A stretch of DNA of 64,000 nt from Microthyrium microscopicum (taxonomy: Eukaryota > Ascomycota > Dothideomycetes > Microthyriales > Microthyriaceae). The position numbers and the translations under genes are program-made. Under the pieces are notes generated by a model. The model searched no databases. It worked only from the letters and a program-made list of their open reading frames with translations, and had not been told where the DNA came from. Positions 25,323-36,978 of the stretch are shown piece by piece; position 1 is the first letter of the stretch; each line of letters opens with the position of its first letter. Location: contig MU004231.1 of assembly GCA_010405405.1 (NCBI GenBank), positions 1,233,736-1,297,735 of the forward strand, in the 5' to 3' direction.

Positions 25323-27405
25323 TGGTGGTATAATTCGACGTCCTTGGGTCTTGGTTCTTTAACACCGTAAAATTGGATTCGTGATCAACGGGATGTTACC
25401 GGGACCAGTGAGCAAAGGAGTCTAGAAGTTTCAAGGGTTTGGTGGTGGGACAGTTGGAGGGTGTTGGCAGTACGAGTGCTATGGGAATGTAGGCCGAATT
25501 TTGAGGGCGTGAACGATTATGTAGTATGAGACTATGAGTGTAGCGGACAGCGGTTTGGGCAGAGAGAACAATGCCTGAGGCACATCAGCAGAAGAAGAGA
25601 TACATGTAGTAGGCGAATTAGGGAGATGATCAGCCTGGGCATACATTCGAGAAGCAAAGACTGAAAAGTGCAACCTGCTAGAGGCACAGAATCAACACCA
25701 GGAACGGTACCTTACCGCGTAAGGTGGTAGTTGCAGCGGGCAGTAGTGGGTAAGAGAAGGGAATCGGCCAGAACCAAGGACAGACCGACCAGAGCAATGA
25801 AGCATGGCAGCGACTCGCGAAACTGGGTGAACTCTAGAGTGTCATGGTTCCAGCGAGTAGTGCATATTACATTGTTGGTCAAAGCCCAATGAGGCTCTTG
25901 AATGGGTGGTGGAGGGTTGTTTACGAATAAAGGCAGCTTGTTGCTGGACCATGTAACCAGCACCAGGTATTGAAGATGAGAGATCAAGAGTTGCCTGGAC
26001 TAGAGTAGAGTAGGTAGTAGAGTGGTCACTTTGTCAGACCCACAGTCCACTGCGAGATCGCCCTATTATTATTATTCAAAGCTTTATACACGGGGGGCTA
26101 CCATGACATCTTGCGATATATTATCCAATAAACGCACCCGAAGTGGCTCAAGTTATGCTTGGCTTGACCCCAGAGCCCCTGAATAAGAGAGCTGCTGGGC
26201 CCCATTACATCTCCAAAGTCCTGTCTGCCCCATAATTCCTCCTACACTCCACACTCCTACAAACAAAGCCAATCCTACACATCCTATTAAACCCTGAAAA
26301 GTAAGATAGCATACTGTATCTAAGACTCAAGCTTATCCCAGCCCATTGAGGCCATCCAGGTCCATCACAGCCATCTTCCCCAATCGTCATAGCCGCCACA
26401 ATCCCCAACATCTACAACCTCAGTTTGGAAACTCTATAACCTTTCCCAGCTCATCTTGACTATCAAAGTTCTAGCCTTGAATTCCTCACCTTTCTCTAAT
26501 CAACTTGCTGTCGCCTCCAATCTCATTGCCAATCCATCAATATCCCACCCTAGAAACACAACGCTGACTGGCCTTGCCGTGTCTTGCTTAGCTTGGGGTT
26601 GCAATCCAACGTTGCACGTCACTTAATATCTACGATAGTACCGAATAGACTCGTGTGGCGATCACTTATCCCCCCCACTACTACACGCTGAGTCTACAAG
26701 GTAAGCCAAACGCTTAGTGAGCGGGATGGCCCGTCCAAGGCTTTGACAAGACAAGCTCTAAAACATTCGCGTGATAGCTAAGCTCGTTATGCCCGAAATG
26801 TGTATCTAAAGTCTACGTTGGTGTGCATAGCTTTCGAAATAAGATTAAACATCACATTTGCACTACCTCAGAGTGCTACCTGGAACGGACTCGTGGTGTC
26901 GTGTGTACTCGTATGCTTCTGCTTTCTCGGTGTTGTTGTCGTTGCAAGGTGAACCAGCAGGGTGGTATTCGAGCTGCGCCGTATTTCACTCCGAGATTGC
27001 ATGTTACTGTACCACGTCGTTGGTAAGAAGTAGCTATGATGAAGCGGGGAAAGGGAGCTTCTTCGGAAAAAGCAAGTTTGAAACAATATCACTGCCGTGG
27101 AATGCGGATGTGCTCGCCAGCTTTCAGGTGCTGAGATGATGGCATCAATTACAGATCAGATTGGCATATCAACCGTCAGGCAAAATGACTGGCGCCACTT
27201 CCATCTACTGCGCTGTAATTCACACTGTAATCGAATGTGATGGCAGCCAGCGGAGTGAAAGTAATCGCCCTTCATTTCGTCCAGCCCATTTTGGCCTACA
27301 AGGAGAAGAATTTAGGAATATTACTGGTCACAAGACCTATCATTAACGTCGCAACTGCTAAAAACTAGGAAATGCGTCCCACTATTAACATCAATTTTAA
27401 ACCCC
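25323..27405. other. Intergenic region upstream of hxk3
   Basis: About 2.1 kb that hold the hxk3 promoter and the 3' region of the transporter. No frame with recognisable domains. A (TTA)n run lies near 26063-26077. A 20-bp stretch at 27230-27249 matches the element in the transporter introns (listed separately). Confidence 0.5.
27230..27249 (+). repeat. Stray copy of the intron element, opposite orientation
   Basis: ATCGAATGTGATGGCAGCCA on the plus strand differs at two positions from a block in the 227-nt intron of the transporter (minus strand). It lies in 3' flanking DNA, not in an intron I can define. Confidence 0.45.
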
Positions 27406-29362
27406 TTATGCTTTCTCCGTGGTGGTGGCATCCTCCAACGTCGCGCCCTTTGAAACTGTAGGCGCATGGGCTATATGAGTAGGGGCAACATCCGCAACCG
27501 TCTCATCCGAAAATTGTAAATCATCCGTCAATGGCACGGAGTCCTTGATTTTGAACCAGATCAATGGGAGGGCGAGCACTAATCCACCAGCTAGGAGACC
27601 CCAACATGTACCGAGGAAGCTCATGAATGAGATTGCGTAGATGCCGTCTAGAGAGAATGAAATTGCAGAACCTGAGACGGGTTAGTAAATGCCATATTGT
27701 CACACCGGCGAGCTCCATGTGCTACGTTATCTATCGAGTGATTTAATTCCCATTGCATTCGATGAGCGGTCAAACGATTGCCGCCATCCTTGGGAAATAG
27801 AGCATTCGATAATAAACGCAGCATATGGGAGCCATCGAGGCTAATGGGAGTATGCCAGTTGATAAGAGTCTTACCTGCTGATTGCATTCCCTTGTAAAAA
27901 CCTGCAAAATTGGCCAGTTTTCGTCCATTGTTTGACAATGAGCCCATATACCAATACACGCAAGTCTGGAAAGCTGCATCGTAAAATCCATAAAACATGT
28001 AGAGGAACATGGGTCCAACATAGCCACTGTCAGACCAATCGGTGAAGGCATAGGTCTTGGAGCTGGTCTCTGCGCGCGTGTATGTGCGCTGATACGCATA
28101 TCCACCACCCCATATTGCAAAAGTGAGAACCATAAGGACTATCCAGGCAACGCGGGCGCGTACTGAACGACGCACTCCTGGAATTTATTAGTATAAAGTC
28201 ACGTTCAAGCCTTGTGAACGCGGTTTGATGTCTTCCAATGGGACCAAAATTATGAAACAGGTCATGGATGCCATCGCATTCGATGTCACCCATAGCACTC
28301 GATCCGGAACGCATCGTATGGTAGCCATCGAGTGCGATGGGAGCCATCAAGTTTTTGGAGGAATGCGCAGAGGCTATGAAATGGGTCTAACAGGGGATTC
28401 TTACCTTGGTAATCCAACGCGAATCCAAAAATATAGGCTCCAACTATTTGCATCATCCAGTATAAGACGTTATTGAGTGCCTTGGTGCGCGTCGTGAACT
28501 TGGCACCATTGAAACCATTGAATTGATATGTGTAAAAGAAGTTGGAGGCGAAGAACATGGGGAACATAAATAGAATGTATGGATCGGTGCGGAATGTTTG
28601 GAAAAGTCCAGTGATTTCCGTCTTCCAGGTGGGATTCTTCATAAGAATAACTCTGCTCCCATCGCTTCGGATAACGCTATGAGCATCCACAAGAAGCCAA
28701 GCCATGGCAGCTCCGATGAGAGTCAAAATGAGGAATCCGATATATGTTCCATCGCTGACAGTTGAATTTGTCCTGACATGGATATTTTGGCCTAGAGGAA
28801 TCAAAGCGCCAATGACTGCTCCGAGATTGAAGACCATCCAAAAGAAACTGATGTATCGACCCTTTGATTTCTCCGGAGGATAACTCATCATAATTGCGCC
28901 TTGTGCGGTCCAAAGTAGACCAGCGCAAAGACCCAAGAAAAATCCAGCAAAGATTGTAAAGCCCTTGTTCGCATTGTGAGAATAACTGAGGAAACTGGCG
29001 ACGTATATAGAGTATCCGAGACCACCGAATGAGAGCGCAAACTTGACTCCGAGTACGTTGGCGATACTTCCGGCAAAGAAACCGACGACCGCAAAGGTAG
29101 AGTAGAGAGCAACATTGGCATCATCAGCTGCGGTCTTGTCGACTTGTCCACCGCCTCCTATGCCGCCCAAAGCATTGAACATGCCTGGGCACATGAAGCA
29201 GACTAAAGAGACAATGACCAGCTGGATTTGCGGAGAAGCATAATGTGGGATCGTAAAGGGTCCAATGCGCCTGACGCGGTATTTCCAGCCCGTGGGCCAG
29301 TCAGCGGGAGCTTCGTTCGTAGATGATGGGCCTGATACGGCCTTCTCTGGCATTTCGGCCAT
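27406..29362 (-). CDS. ngt1: UNC-93/Ngt1-like major facilitator transporter (508 aa), probable GlcNAc permease
   Basis: Plasma-membrane carrier. Exons 29362-28405, 28177-27875 and 27671-27406 splice in frame to 508 codons plus stop. Start at 29362 (MAEMPEKAVSG); an in-frame Met at 29446 lies in what looks like leader. About 11-12 hydrophobic segments are visible, from IQLVIVSLVCFMCPGMFNAL to LLAGGLVLALPLIWF. The early motif MCPGMFNALGGIGGGG and the loop YPPEKSKGRYISFFW are typical of the UNC-93-like (DUF895) branch of the MFS, to which I believe Candida Ngt1 is related. GlcNAc as substrate is inferred from cluster position. Both introns (227 and 203 nt) are far longer than others in the window and share repeat blocks. 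Downstream of its start lies 0.8 kb of promoter and then the AT-rich island. Confidence 0.82.
27672..27874 (-). repeat. Introner-like intron 2 of the transporter gene (203 nt)
   Basis: Canonical GTAAG...CAG intron. It contains GATGGCTCCCAT and CATCGAATGCAATGG, both of which also occur in intron 1 of the same gene (identical, and one mismatch). The blocks are self-complementary around CCATTG/CATCG cores, so they could fold. Shared sequence between separate introns is the mark of introner-like elements. Confidence 0.55.
28178..28404 (-). repeat. Introner-like intron 1 of the transporter gene (227 nt)
   Basis: Canonical GTAAG...CAG intron with a TACTAAT branch site near its 3' end. It holds GATGGCTCCCATCG, CATCGAATGCGATGGC and the hairpin core CCATCG-N4-CGATGG more than once. 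The first two blocks recur in intron 2 of the gene, and one recurs at 27230. Confidence 0.55.
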
Positions 29363-30163
29363 GGTGCTGTCGAGGGGAGCGGGTGGGAGAAGGGTATAGA
29401 CTGGCGACGCGATGAGGACTCGAGCTAGATGACGGAGCACTTGCAATCAATAAGATAGGAGGAATTGACCAAGTGCTTGAGGAGATGCCAGACAGGGATG
29501 CAAGTGATAGTAATCAATGAAGTAAGGGATGAGGCGAATGAGAAGGGTAATAATTTAGATTAGGCCTGGAAGAGCTGATTTGGGGTCACACAACTTGGCG
29601 CCAGCAGTTCACGATGATGGACACAGAACATTGAAGGCGGGCAACCGGGTAAATAAAGAAAATGAGAGGAGGCTTACTCTGTGACAAGCCGCGAAGGCGC
29701 AAGCACAAGTGTACGGAGTACTACTCCCTAGATTCCTGAACAGACTGGAGTAGGAGGAGGTAGGTGTAACATTGATGCAGAAGGACGAGTGGGGCACGCG
29801 ATATCCTTGCTGTTGGCTGATGTACGGTATGGCTCTCTTGCATCCTACTCTAGTCTAGTCTCTACCGAACCCTTTTTCTCCAGTTCTGACTTCCCTCTCT
29901 TCTCCAAAAGACCTCTGTTACTCCACCACTCGGTACTGGTACCAGTTGGCCAGTCCGTCGAACCACCAGCGGACAGTGGAGGCCTCACAGCTCCTGCCTT
30001 TACCCTTACAGGAAATCGGGGTGCCGATCTCTCCTCTACCTTATCGCTGTCGCATCCAATTGTATTGCGCATATGAAATGCAACCCTGGATTTCGGGGGA
30101 CCATTTTGGATTACTCTGGAGGGACTTTATTTTTGGACCGTATACATACATTGGAAGGTTGAT
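29363..30163. promoter_or_regulatory. Promoter side of the transporter gene, left flank of the island
   Basis: About 800 bp of normal-composition DNA upstream of the transporter start. If the island is younger than the cluster, this DNA once continued directly into the sequence now at 61.6-63.1 kb, giving a divergent ngt1/dam1 promoter. No specific site was recognised. Confidence 0.45.
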
Positions 30164-30408
30164 GCTGATAGCTAGATTACTAACCCATGGTCCTTAGCAC
30201 TACACGGACCTAATGGCGCGGACTACATCTAAAGGCACGAAAACAGGCAAGATCTTAACTTACTTCAATTATTAAGACATACGTTATATAGCTAAATTAA
30301 GTACGTCTTCTATATCTAATTTATATCCTCTTATCTTCTAAATTCTACGACGTATATTTAAATATATAGTAAAAATGCTAGCTTATTTAGAGGTTTATAT
30401 ATAAATAA
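30164..30408 (+). repeat. Left copy of a 245-bp direct repeat bounding the AT-rich island
   Basis: Aligns without gaps to 61381-61625 (constant offset of 31,217 bp). The outer ~95 bp are of normal composition; the inner part is AT-rich. In the first 100 bp all differences from the right copy are C-to-T or G-to-A in the right copy; in the last 100 bp the direction is mostly reversed. Its origin is not settled: LTR of an outer element or a duplicated host segment. Confidence 0.85.
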
Positions 30409-33400
30409 ATTAGGGGCTAAACTATAGACCTCCTAAACCTTATGTAATTAAGTAATATAATTAGATAATAAATAATAAGCTTTAATAATAAATAAGTAAT
30501 CTAAAAGACAATAAATTAATATAGAATAAATATTAGTTATAGACTAATAGAAAGTAAATCTAAATAATTTAGTATGCTTATAGTAGCTAATATAAAATAA
30601 TAAATAGCTATAAGTATTATTAAACTATTAGGCATACTTAAAGTATTAAATTTAAATTAATAGATAGTAATTATCTATAAAGAATATAGTGACTATTAAA
30701 ATATAATAAGAAAGTAAAAAGTAACTAAGTTAACTAGATATTAGCATCTCTATTACTATTAGTTTAACTATATATTTTTAAAATAGTTCTTACTATATAA
30801 AATAATAGTTTCTATATACTATAAAGATATATAGCTATATACTAGTTATTTATAGTAAGTAGTATAATTTTTAATATTATAGTTAACTTTCTAGCTAGAA
30901 CAAAGTTATTATTAAACTTATAAATAATACTATAATTAGATTACTAGTAAGTAAGATTTTTAAATTTATATAAGTTTAACTACTAAGCTATTATTTTATA
31001 ATTTAGGCCTACTATTATAATTTCCTTATTAGGAATATCTTATAAATAAGACTTCTTTAGGTTAGATTATTTACTAGCCTATACTTCTACTCTATAACTA
31101 CTAAACTAAGATTAGGGAGCCTTAAGAACTTCTTCTTCTCTTAATCTTTATTACCTCTATCTATTATACTTTTATACGTATTACTCTACGCTTATTAATT
31201 TAATTTAATACTATACTACTTTATCTTTTAAAGTTAGCCCTAAGAAACTTCTTACTTCTTATTATTATTATAGCTAGCTTATTATTCTAAGTAGTATAGA
31301 AATAAATAAAGAGAAAGAGTTATTTAGCCTAAATTAAAGTTATTAACTATAGTTTAAGAACTATTAATAAGATTTATTACCTCTCTAACCTAGTACTCTT
31401 ATTTAAGAGAGAGTATTATTAGCTCTATTAGACGTTAATCTCTTAGTAACTACGTCTAGAAGGCTTTTATAAATTCTATTATTATTACTAATAGAAATCT
31501 AAGGCCCTTATATATCTATTTTATTAGATATATTTAAGTTTCTATTTTTTAGTATTATAGTAATTAAGGCTACTTACCTTCTTAGAACTTTTTATAAATA
31601 ATACTAATAGTATACTTTATACTACCCTAAGTAGAATTTTAGCTTACTAGTTAAAGTTAAAGTACTAGCGTCTTTTAAAAGATCTTCTTTAGTTTCTTTT
31701 TCTAAGAAGAGGAAATAATTACTTATATTATCTATTTTAGATAGTAAATTTAATAAACGATTCTTTATTACTTTTTCTATTATAAGAGATTAAGATAGTA
31801 CCTATATTATAAGCTAGTATAGTAATCTAGATTCTTTAATCTATTTATTTACTAAATCTACCCTAATTAATAAATTTAATAGCTTCTATAACTAAAATAT
31901 TTAGGCTTATGCTAGTAGTTATTATTAATTAGCTAAAATCTTACTTTATAGTAATAGTTTTAATTAAAGTTCTAATAAAGAGATTAAAGACTTAGAAGAT
32001 AAAGTTACTAAAGGCCTTATAGTTACTAATCTTACCTTATCTATTTAGGAATAGAACTAAGTATATAATATTACTTAAGGCTATATATATAATAACTTTA
32101 TATAAATCTTAACTATTAAGATAGATAGATAAAATTAAACGCTAATCTTTAATACTTTAAAGAAGGCTAAGACTATAGTTAAAGAAGCTATACCTATTAA
32201 TAATTATATTAATAAGTTTTATAATCTCTCTTATATTATTAAGAAGTTATATAATTAAAATATTTATTCTAATATAGTTTATAATTATAAGAAAATAACT
32301 ATAGTTAATTATTACTCTAACTAGGTAAAGTACTATAATATTACTTTTAAGAGAACTATAGAGTTTATTACTTATATCTTTAATAAGGCTTACTTACTTA
32401 AAAAAGTTAAGGCTAAAAACTAATTATATACTAACTTATAGATCTAAGATTTAGCTAACTTATTAAGATAAGTAGTAATAATACTAACTCTAGCTTTATA
32501 ACTATAGCTAAGACAAAATTATTCTTAGAATAATTAGAATACCTAAACGAATAATTCTTAGCCTTTATATAATTAAAATAGCTAGCTTAACTAGATAAGA
32601 GGCTAGTAAGAATATATATAACTTTAGTAATAATATTAACTAATCTATTCTTAATAAGGACTTAAAAGCTACTCTATATAGCTAGCTAATAATAGATAAT
32701 AGTACTAGGAAGATCTAAATCCTCTAATATTAGCTTTATCTATATTATAGAAAGTTAACTAGCTAAAACCTTTTAGTAATACTTATAACTATTTAGATGA
32801 TTAAAACTAATTAGGTTATTATAATTCTTATAGTACTAGTAAACGCTAACTATTAACTTACTTTAGTTATAGCGTACTAGATATAAAAAGAAGCAACTAT
32901 TTAACTTACTATTAAGAAGGATAACTTAATAACTAATAATAATAACCTCCTCTAAACTATTCTACTTCTATAAATCCTTTAGTAATAGTAGTAATATAAG
33001 TATTATAGTAAGAAGTAAATAAGGTTATTAGAGATTATTATTTTAGCGTTTAGAAACCTAAGATTAAGAATAGATTTTATAATACTAATAATAAAGATTA
33101 GAAAGAGCTTACTTAGTATAAGTATATTAATAATATAGATACTTTTAGTCTAGGCTAGAGTAAGGATAAAGCTAATAAGTTAACCCTCTAGCTAGAAGGT
33201 ATAAAATTTAAAAATATTATTTTAGCTAATATAGTTAAATATACTTAATACAATATTAATAATAATAAAAATAAAAATCTATACCCTTATAAAACCTAGG
33301 CCTAACTAGACGATTAAAACCTAGATATAGATAATAATTCTAAGTTCCTTAAAGGTACTAAAATTCTAAAATTTTAACTCCTTAAAAGAATAGAGAAGAA

Positions 33401-36356
33401 AGGCTCTATAGATATTACTAAGATCTTACTTAGGCGTCTTATTAGCTTAGAAGATAGTATTATAGTAGAAAATATTATAAATTACTCTCCTTACCTTACC
33501 TAATAGCTAGGTATAGTATTATAGTAAGATAAAGTAATCTCTCTTATAACTTAGTCTTATAAAAACAAGATCTAATAAGAAAATAAAGCTTAAATAAAAG
33601 AGTAAATAGTAGTATATAATACCTAGCCTAAGAAAGTAATTCCTACTACTAAGGAGTATATTTAAAGCTTAATTTTTCTATAAGCAACCCTAGCTAATAC
33701 TAATTATTACGTATTAATAATAAAGAAAGATTAAATAGATACTTTAAATATAGTATATAAAGTAAACTTTATAAATACTAATAAGTAATTAATAAAGGCT
33801 ATTACTAAGAATACTTTATATAATTATTTAGTCCTAGATACTAACGTATTAGAATATATTTTCTATACTTAGATATACGTTACTATACTAGTTAGAAAAG
33901 AATATATTTTATATAAAGTTTTTTTAAATAAAGGCTTAACTATAAACCTTATTAATATCTATATAGCTAAGAAGATAAGTTTTAAGAAGTAAGAATTTAA
34001 GCTAATATATATTATTTTTATTAATAGCTCTTAATCTATTCTAAATATAGAAGTAGAGGTTATTCTTAATATTAGTAATATTATTTATAATATTTAATAC
34101 TATCTTATCCTAGAAATAGTTTACTATAATATTCTTTTAGGTTTTTATTAGTCTAAAAGTATAAATATACTAAAGTAGAGTAAGTATAGGCTTTCTATAG
34201 TAGTTAATAAAAAGAATTATTAAGTTATCCTAAATTCCTATTATTATAATAAAATAAAGAAAAAAGAGCCTAAAATATAGATTACCTTAGAAGATTTACT
34301 TTTCTAAATAAATAAACTTATCTTTCTAATTTATAAATTAGTAAAGAAAGTCTTTCTATAATTTCTATTAATAGTTTAATAGATTAGCTTAGCCTTAGAT
34401 ACTAAATATTACACTTACTTAATAGATAATAAGAAATTAATAAGAGTTAGAAATAAAGTTTATTAATAAGTCCTAATCTAAAACTTAGGCAAAGAGGACT
34501 ATAAAGCTATAAAGATACTATTAATTAGCGCTTTAGAGTTAACTTAAGATATACTAATAAAAGTTATTTAATAGCCTTTAAAAGTACTTTACTAGTAGAT
34601 ACCTTAAAAACTATTAGTATGCCTAAATATATAAAGCCTTATATATATACTTTATTTATAAAATATACTTTTATTATAAGTATAATATATAGTATAATTA
34701 TAAAGTATATAAATATTAGTAGTCTTAAATCTAAAGAAGAGAAAGAAATTAAGTAAAAGACTAGTTTTAAAGATTATATTAACTTTAATAATATTAACTA
34801 TAAGGAAATATATAATTATAAGTCTTATCTAGAAGTAATATATTAAGAATATTTAATAAATTTATATAACTACTACTTATACTTATTCCTTTTCTCTATA
34901 ATAACTTAAGCTTACTACCCTAATAATTTAGTAACGTAAAGAATTCTTAGTTATTTAGTATAAATTTCCTTAGACTTTTTACTTAGCTAAGAAGCCTAAT
35001 TATAATAATATTTATTATCTATACGTTTAAGTATACTAAATAGAATAAGCCTAGTTAAGAAAATATATTTAAATATAAGTAAGTTATTATCTAAAAAGAA
35101 GTCTTTAGTATAGCTTAAAGCATACCTAAATAAATAGGAAGAAAGAAAGTTATAGCGTATAGAGTAATAGAAAAAGTTATTTATAATATATTTAACTATA
35201 GAGCTTCTAAAAAGCTTAAATATTAACTAACTAATAATTATCCTTTATAATTAAGATAAATAACTAATAAAGAAAAGCTATATATAGTTAGTTACTAAAG
35301 AACCTCTTTATAAAGTAGAATTTAGTAACATTAATTTTAGGCCTAAGAGTACTCTTATCTCTTTAAATATAGCTAAAAAAAATATACTTATAAAGGAGTT
35401 AAATAAAAACTTATTATAAAATCCTTATTAAGACCTTATATATATATTAGAAGATTAGCTCTATATTAACTTACTAAAGGCGTTATCTATAAGTTTAAAT
35501 ATATTTAATTCTTTATAAGATTTAGTATATTAAGAACTCTTTATATTAAGACTAAGTAATACGTAGCATCTATTTATTAGATAAGTATTTTTATATAGAT
35601 ATTACTTAGAACTTATTATTAATAATTTAAATATACTCTCTCTATTACTTAAAGAATTAGGAAAAGAAGAGATAAAGAATTAATTATAAATTTTAATCTT
35701 TTCTTTAGTAGAGGAAGAGTTAAATATATAAAATAAGTAAATCTCTACTATTATTAGTTTAAACGTACTATTTTTAAGAGCTAAAGAAAAATCTACTTAG
35801 TAAAAGGATCTTATTACTTAAGCTTCTTTACTTAATCTTACTATAAATTTAGTAGAGTAATTAAAAATATTATAAAACTATAAAAGTAGTATTTCTATTA
35901 TAGATTATAGAAATAATTTAAGCCTATTAAATTAGTAAAATCTAATAGACGCTATTATACTAATAACGTTAGAATTAATTAATAACCTTAATATAAAATA
36001 TTTTATATTTAAGGCTACCTAAACTATATAACTTAGCTTAAAGAACTTATAAAGGAAAGAATAGTTCCTTCTTAAAGAACTTAAAAAACTAGTATAGGAC
36101 TATATATAAGTAATAAGTATATATTATCTAAAATATTAAGAAGGTATAAAGATTTTAAGATCTTTAATAATTAAGGCTCCTTAAAACTTATTATTATAAT
36201 ATAATTTAGGTAGAGAAAAGAATACTAATCTTAAAAGCTAGACTATACTTATTTCTTTAATAATAACCTAAATCTTATAAGATTTTTTATAGGATTTTAG
36301 GAAATAGGTAAGTTTTAAATTTAGACTAAATACTAATCTTAAAGATAGAATAATAC
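30409..36356 (+). mobile_element. Old RIP-degraded Ty3/gypsy-like element, left part
   Basis: Heavily degraded DNA. A retroviral-protease-like stretch is faintly visible on the plus strand near 33.9-34.1 kb. The sequence is interrupted at 36357-36361 by the young gypsy element and resumes at 44023. The exact left end is not clear; the 245-bp repeat at 30164 is one candidate. The element is broken in very many places and is best treated as a fossil. Confidence 0.5.
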
Positions 36357-36361
36357 TAGTA
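36357..36361 (+). repeat. Target-site duplication TAGTA, left
   Basis: TAGTA directly before the left LTR is matched by TAGTA at 44023-44027 directly after the right LTR. Five bp is the usual size for Ty3/gypsy integrases. Confidence 0.9.
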
Positions 36362-36583
36362 TGTGAGGAATCCTCACAGGTTTGGTGTTTTGGTGTTGGA
36401 TCCAGAGATCTGATCCTGCAGATAAGATCTCTTTATCCCGTTTGGGGTTAGTGTGTCCGAGGATCCCCCGGGCCCTATATCTTCGCATCCGTAGCTCCAT
36501 CTCCAGATCTCCTCTCTCCGTACGTAGATCCTACAATATTAGCTACATTCTGCTCGCCTGATCGTGCCCGATAGCTCCTCACA
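36362..36583 (+). repeat. Left LTR of the young gypsy element (222 bp)
   Basis: Starts with TG and ends with CA. The first 17 bases form a perfect inverted repeat (TGTGAGGA-A-TCCTCACA) and the LTR ends CTCCTCACA, so the two ends are inverted copies. It appears identical to 43801-44022. Confidence 0.95.
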
Positions 36584-36978
36584 TAATCTACGTACCTCTA
36601 CACCAAAAAACAACTCTGCGCGTTTATCGCGCATCGCCAAATTGCCGCCAGCCGAAGTCGTGCTCGAATCCGCTGAACGACAACAACATATCGGCAGTAC
36701 TGCCCTTGGTTGGGATTAGCGCTGTTTAGACCCTTGTAGAAGGTACTAGCAAAGCTGCGAACACCCAATCAAACGAACGCCTTTTTAGCGTCGTTTGCTA
36801 AAACAAAGAGCACGAAGCGGTCAAAGCGTTTACCCCACCGTGTTCTTCCACCAACGATCTGTGGAGGCGTTTCTGCATCCTCTCCACTTACCATCCACTT
36901 ACACACACCCTGTCCCTTGTCTAAAAATATCCGTCATTCCATCATCTCGGTTCCGACAACGACAGAAACAACATTACC

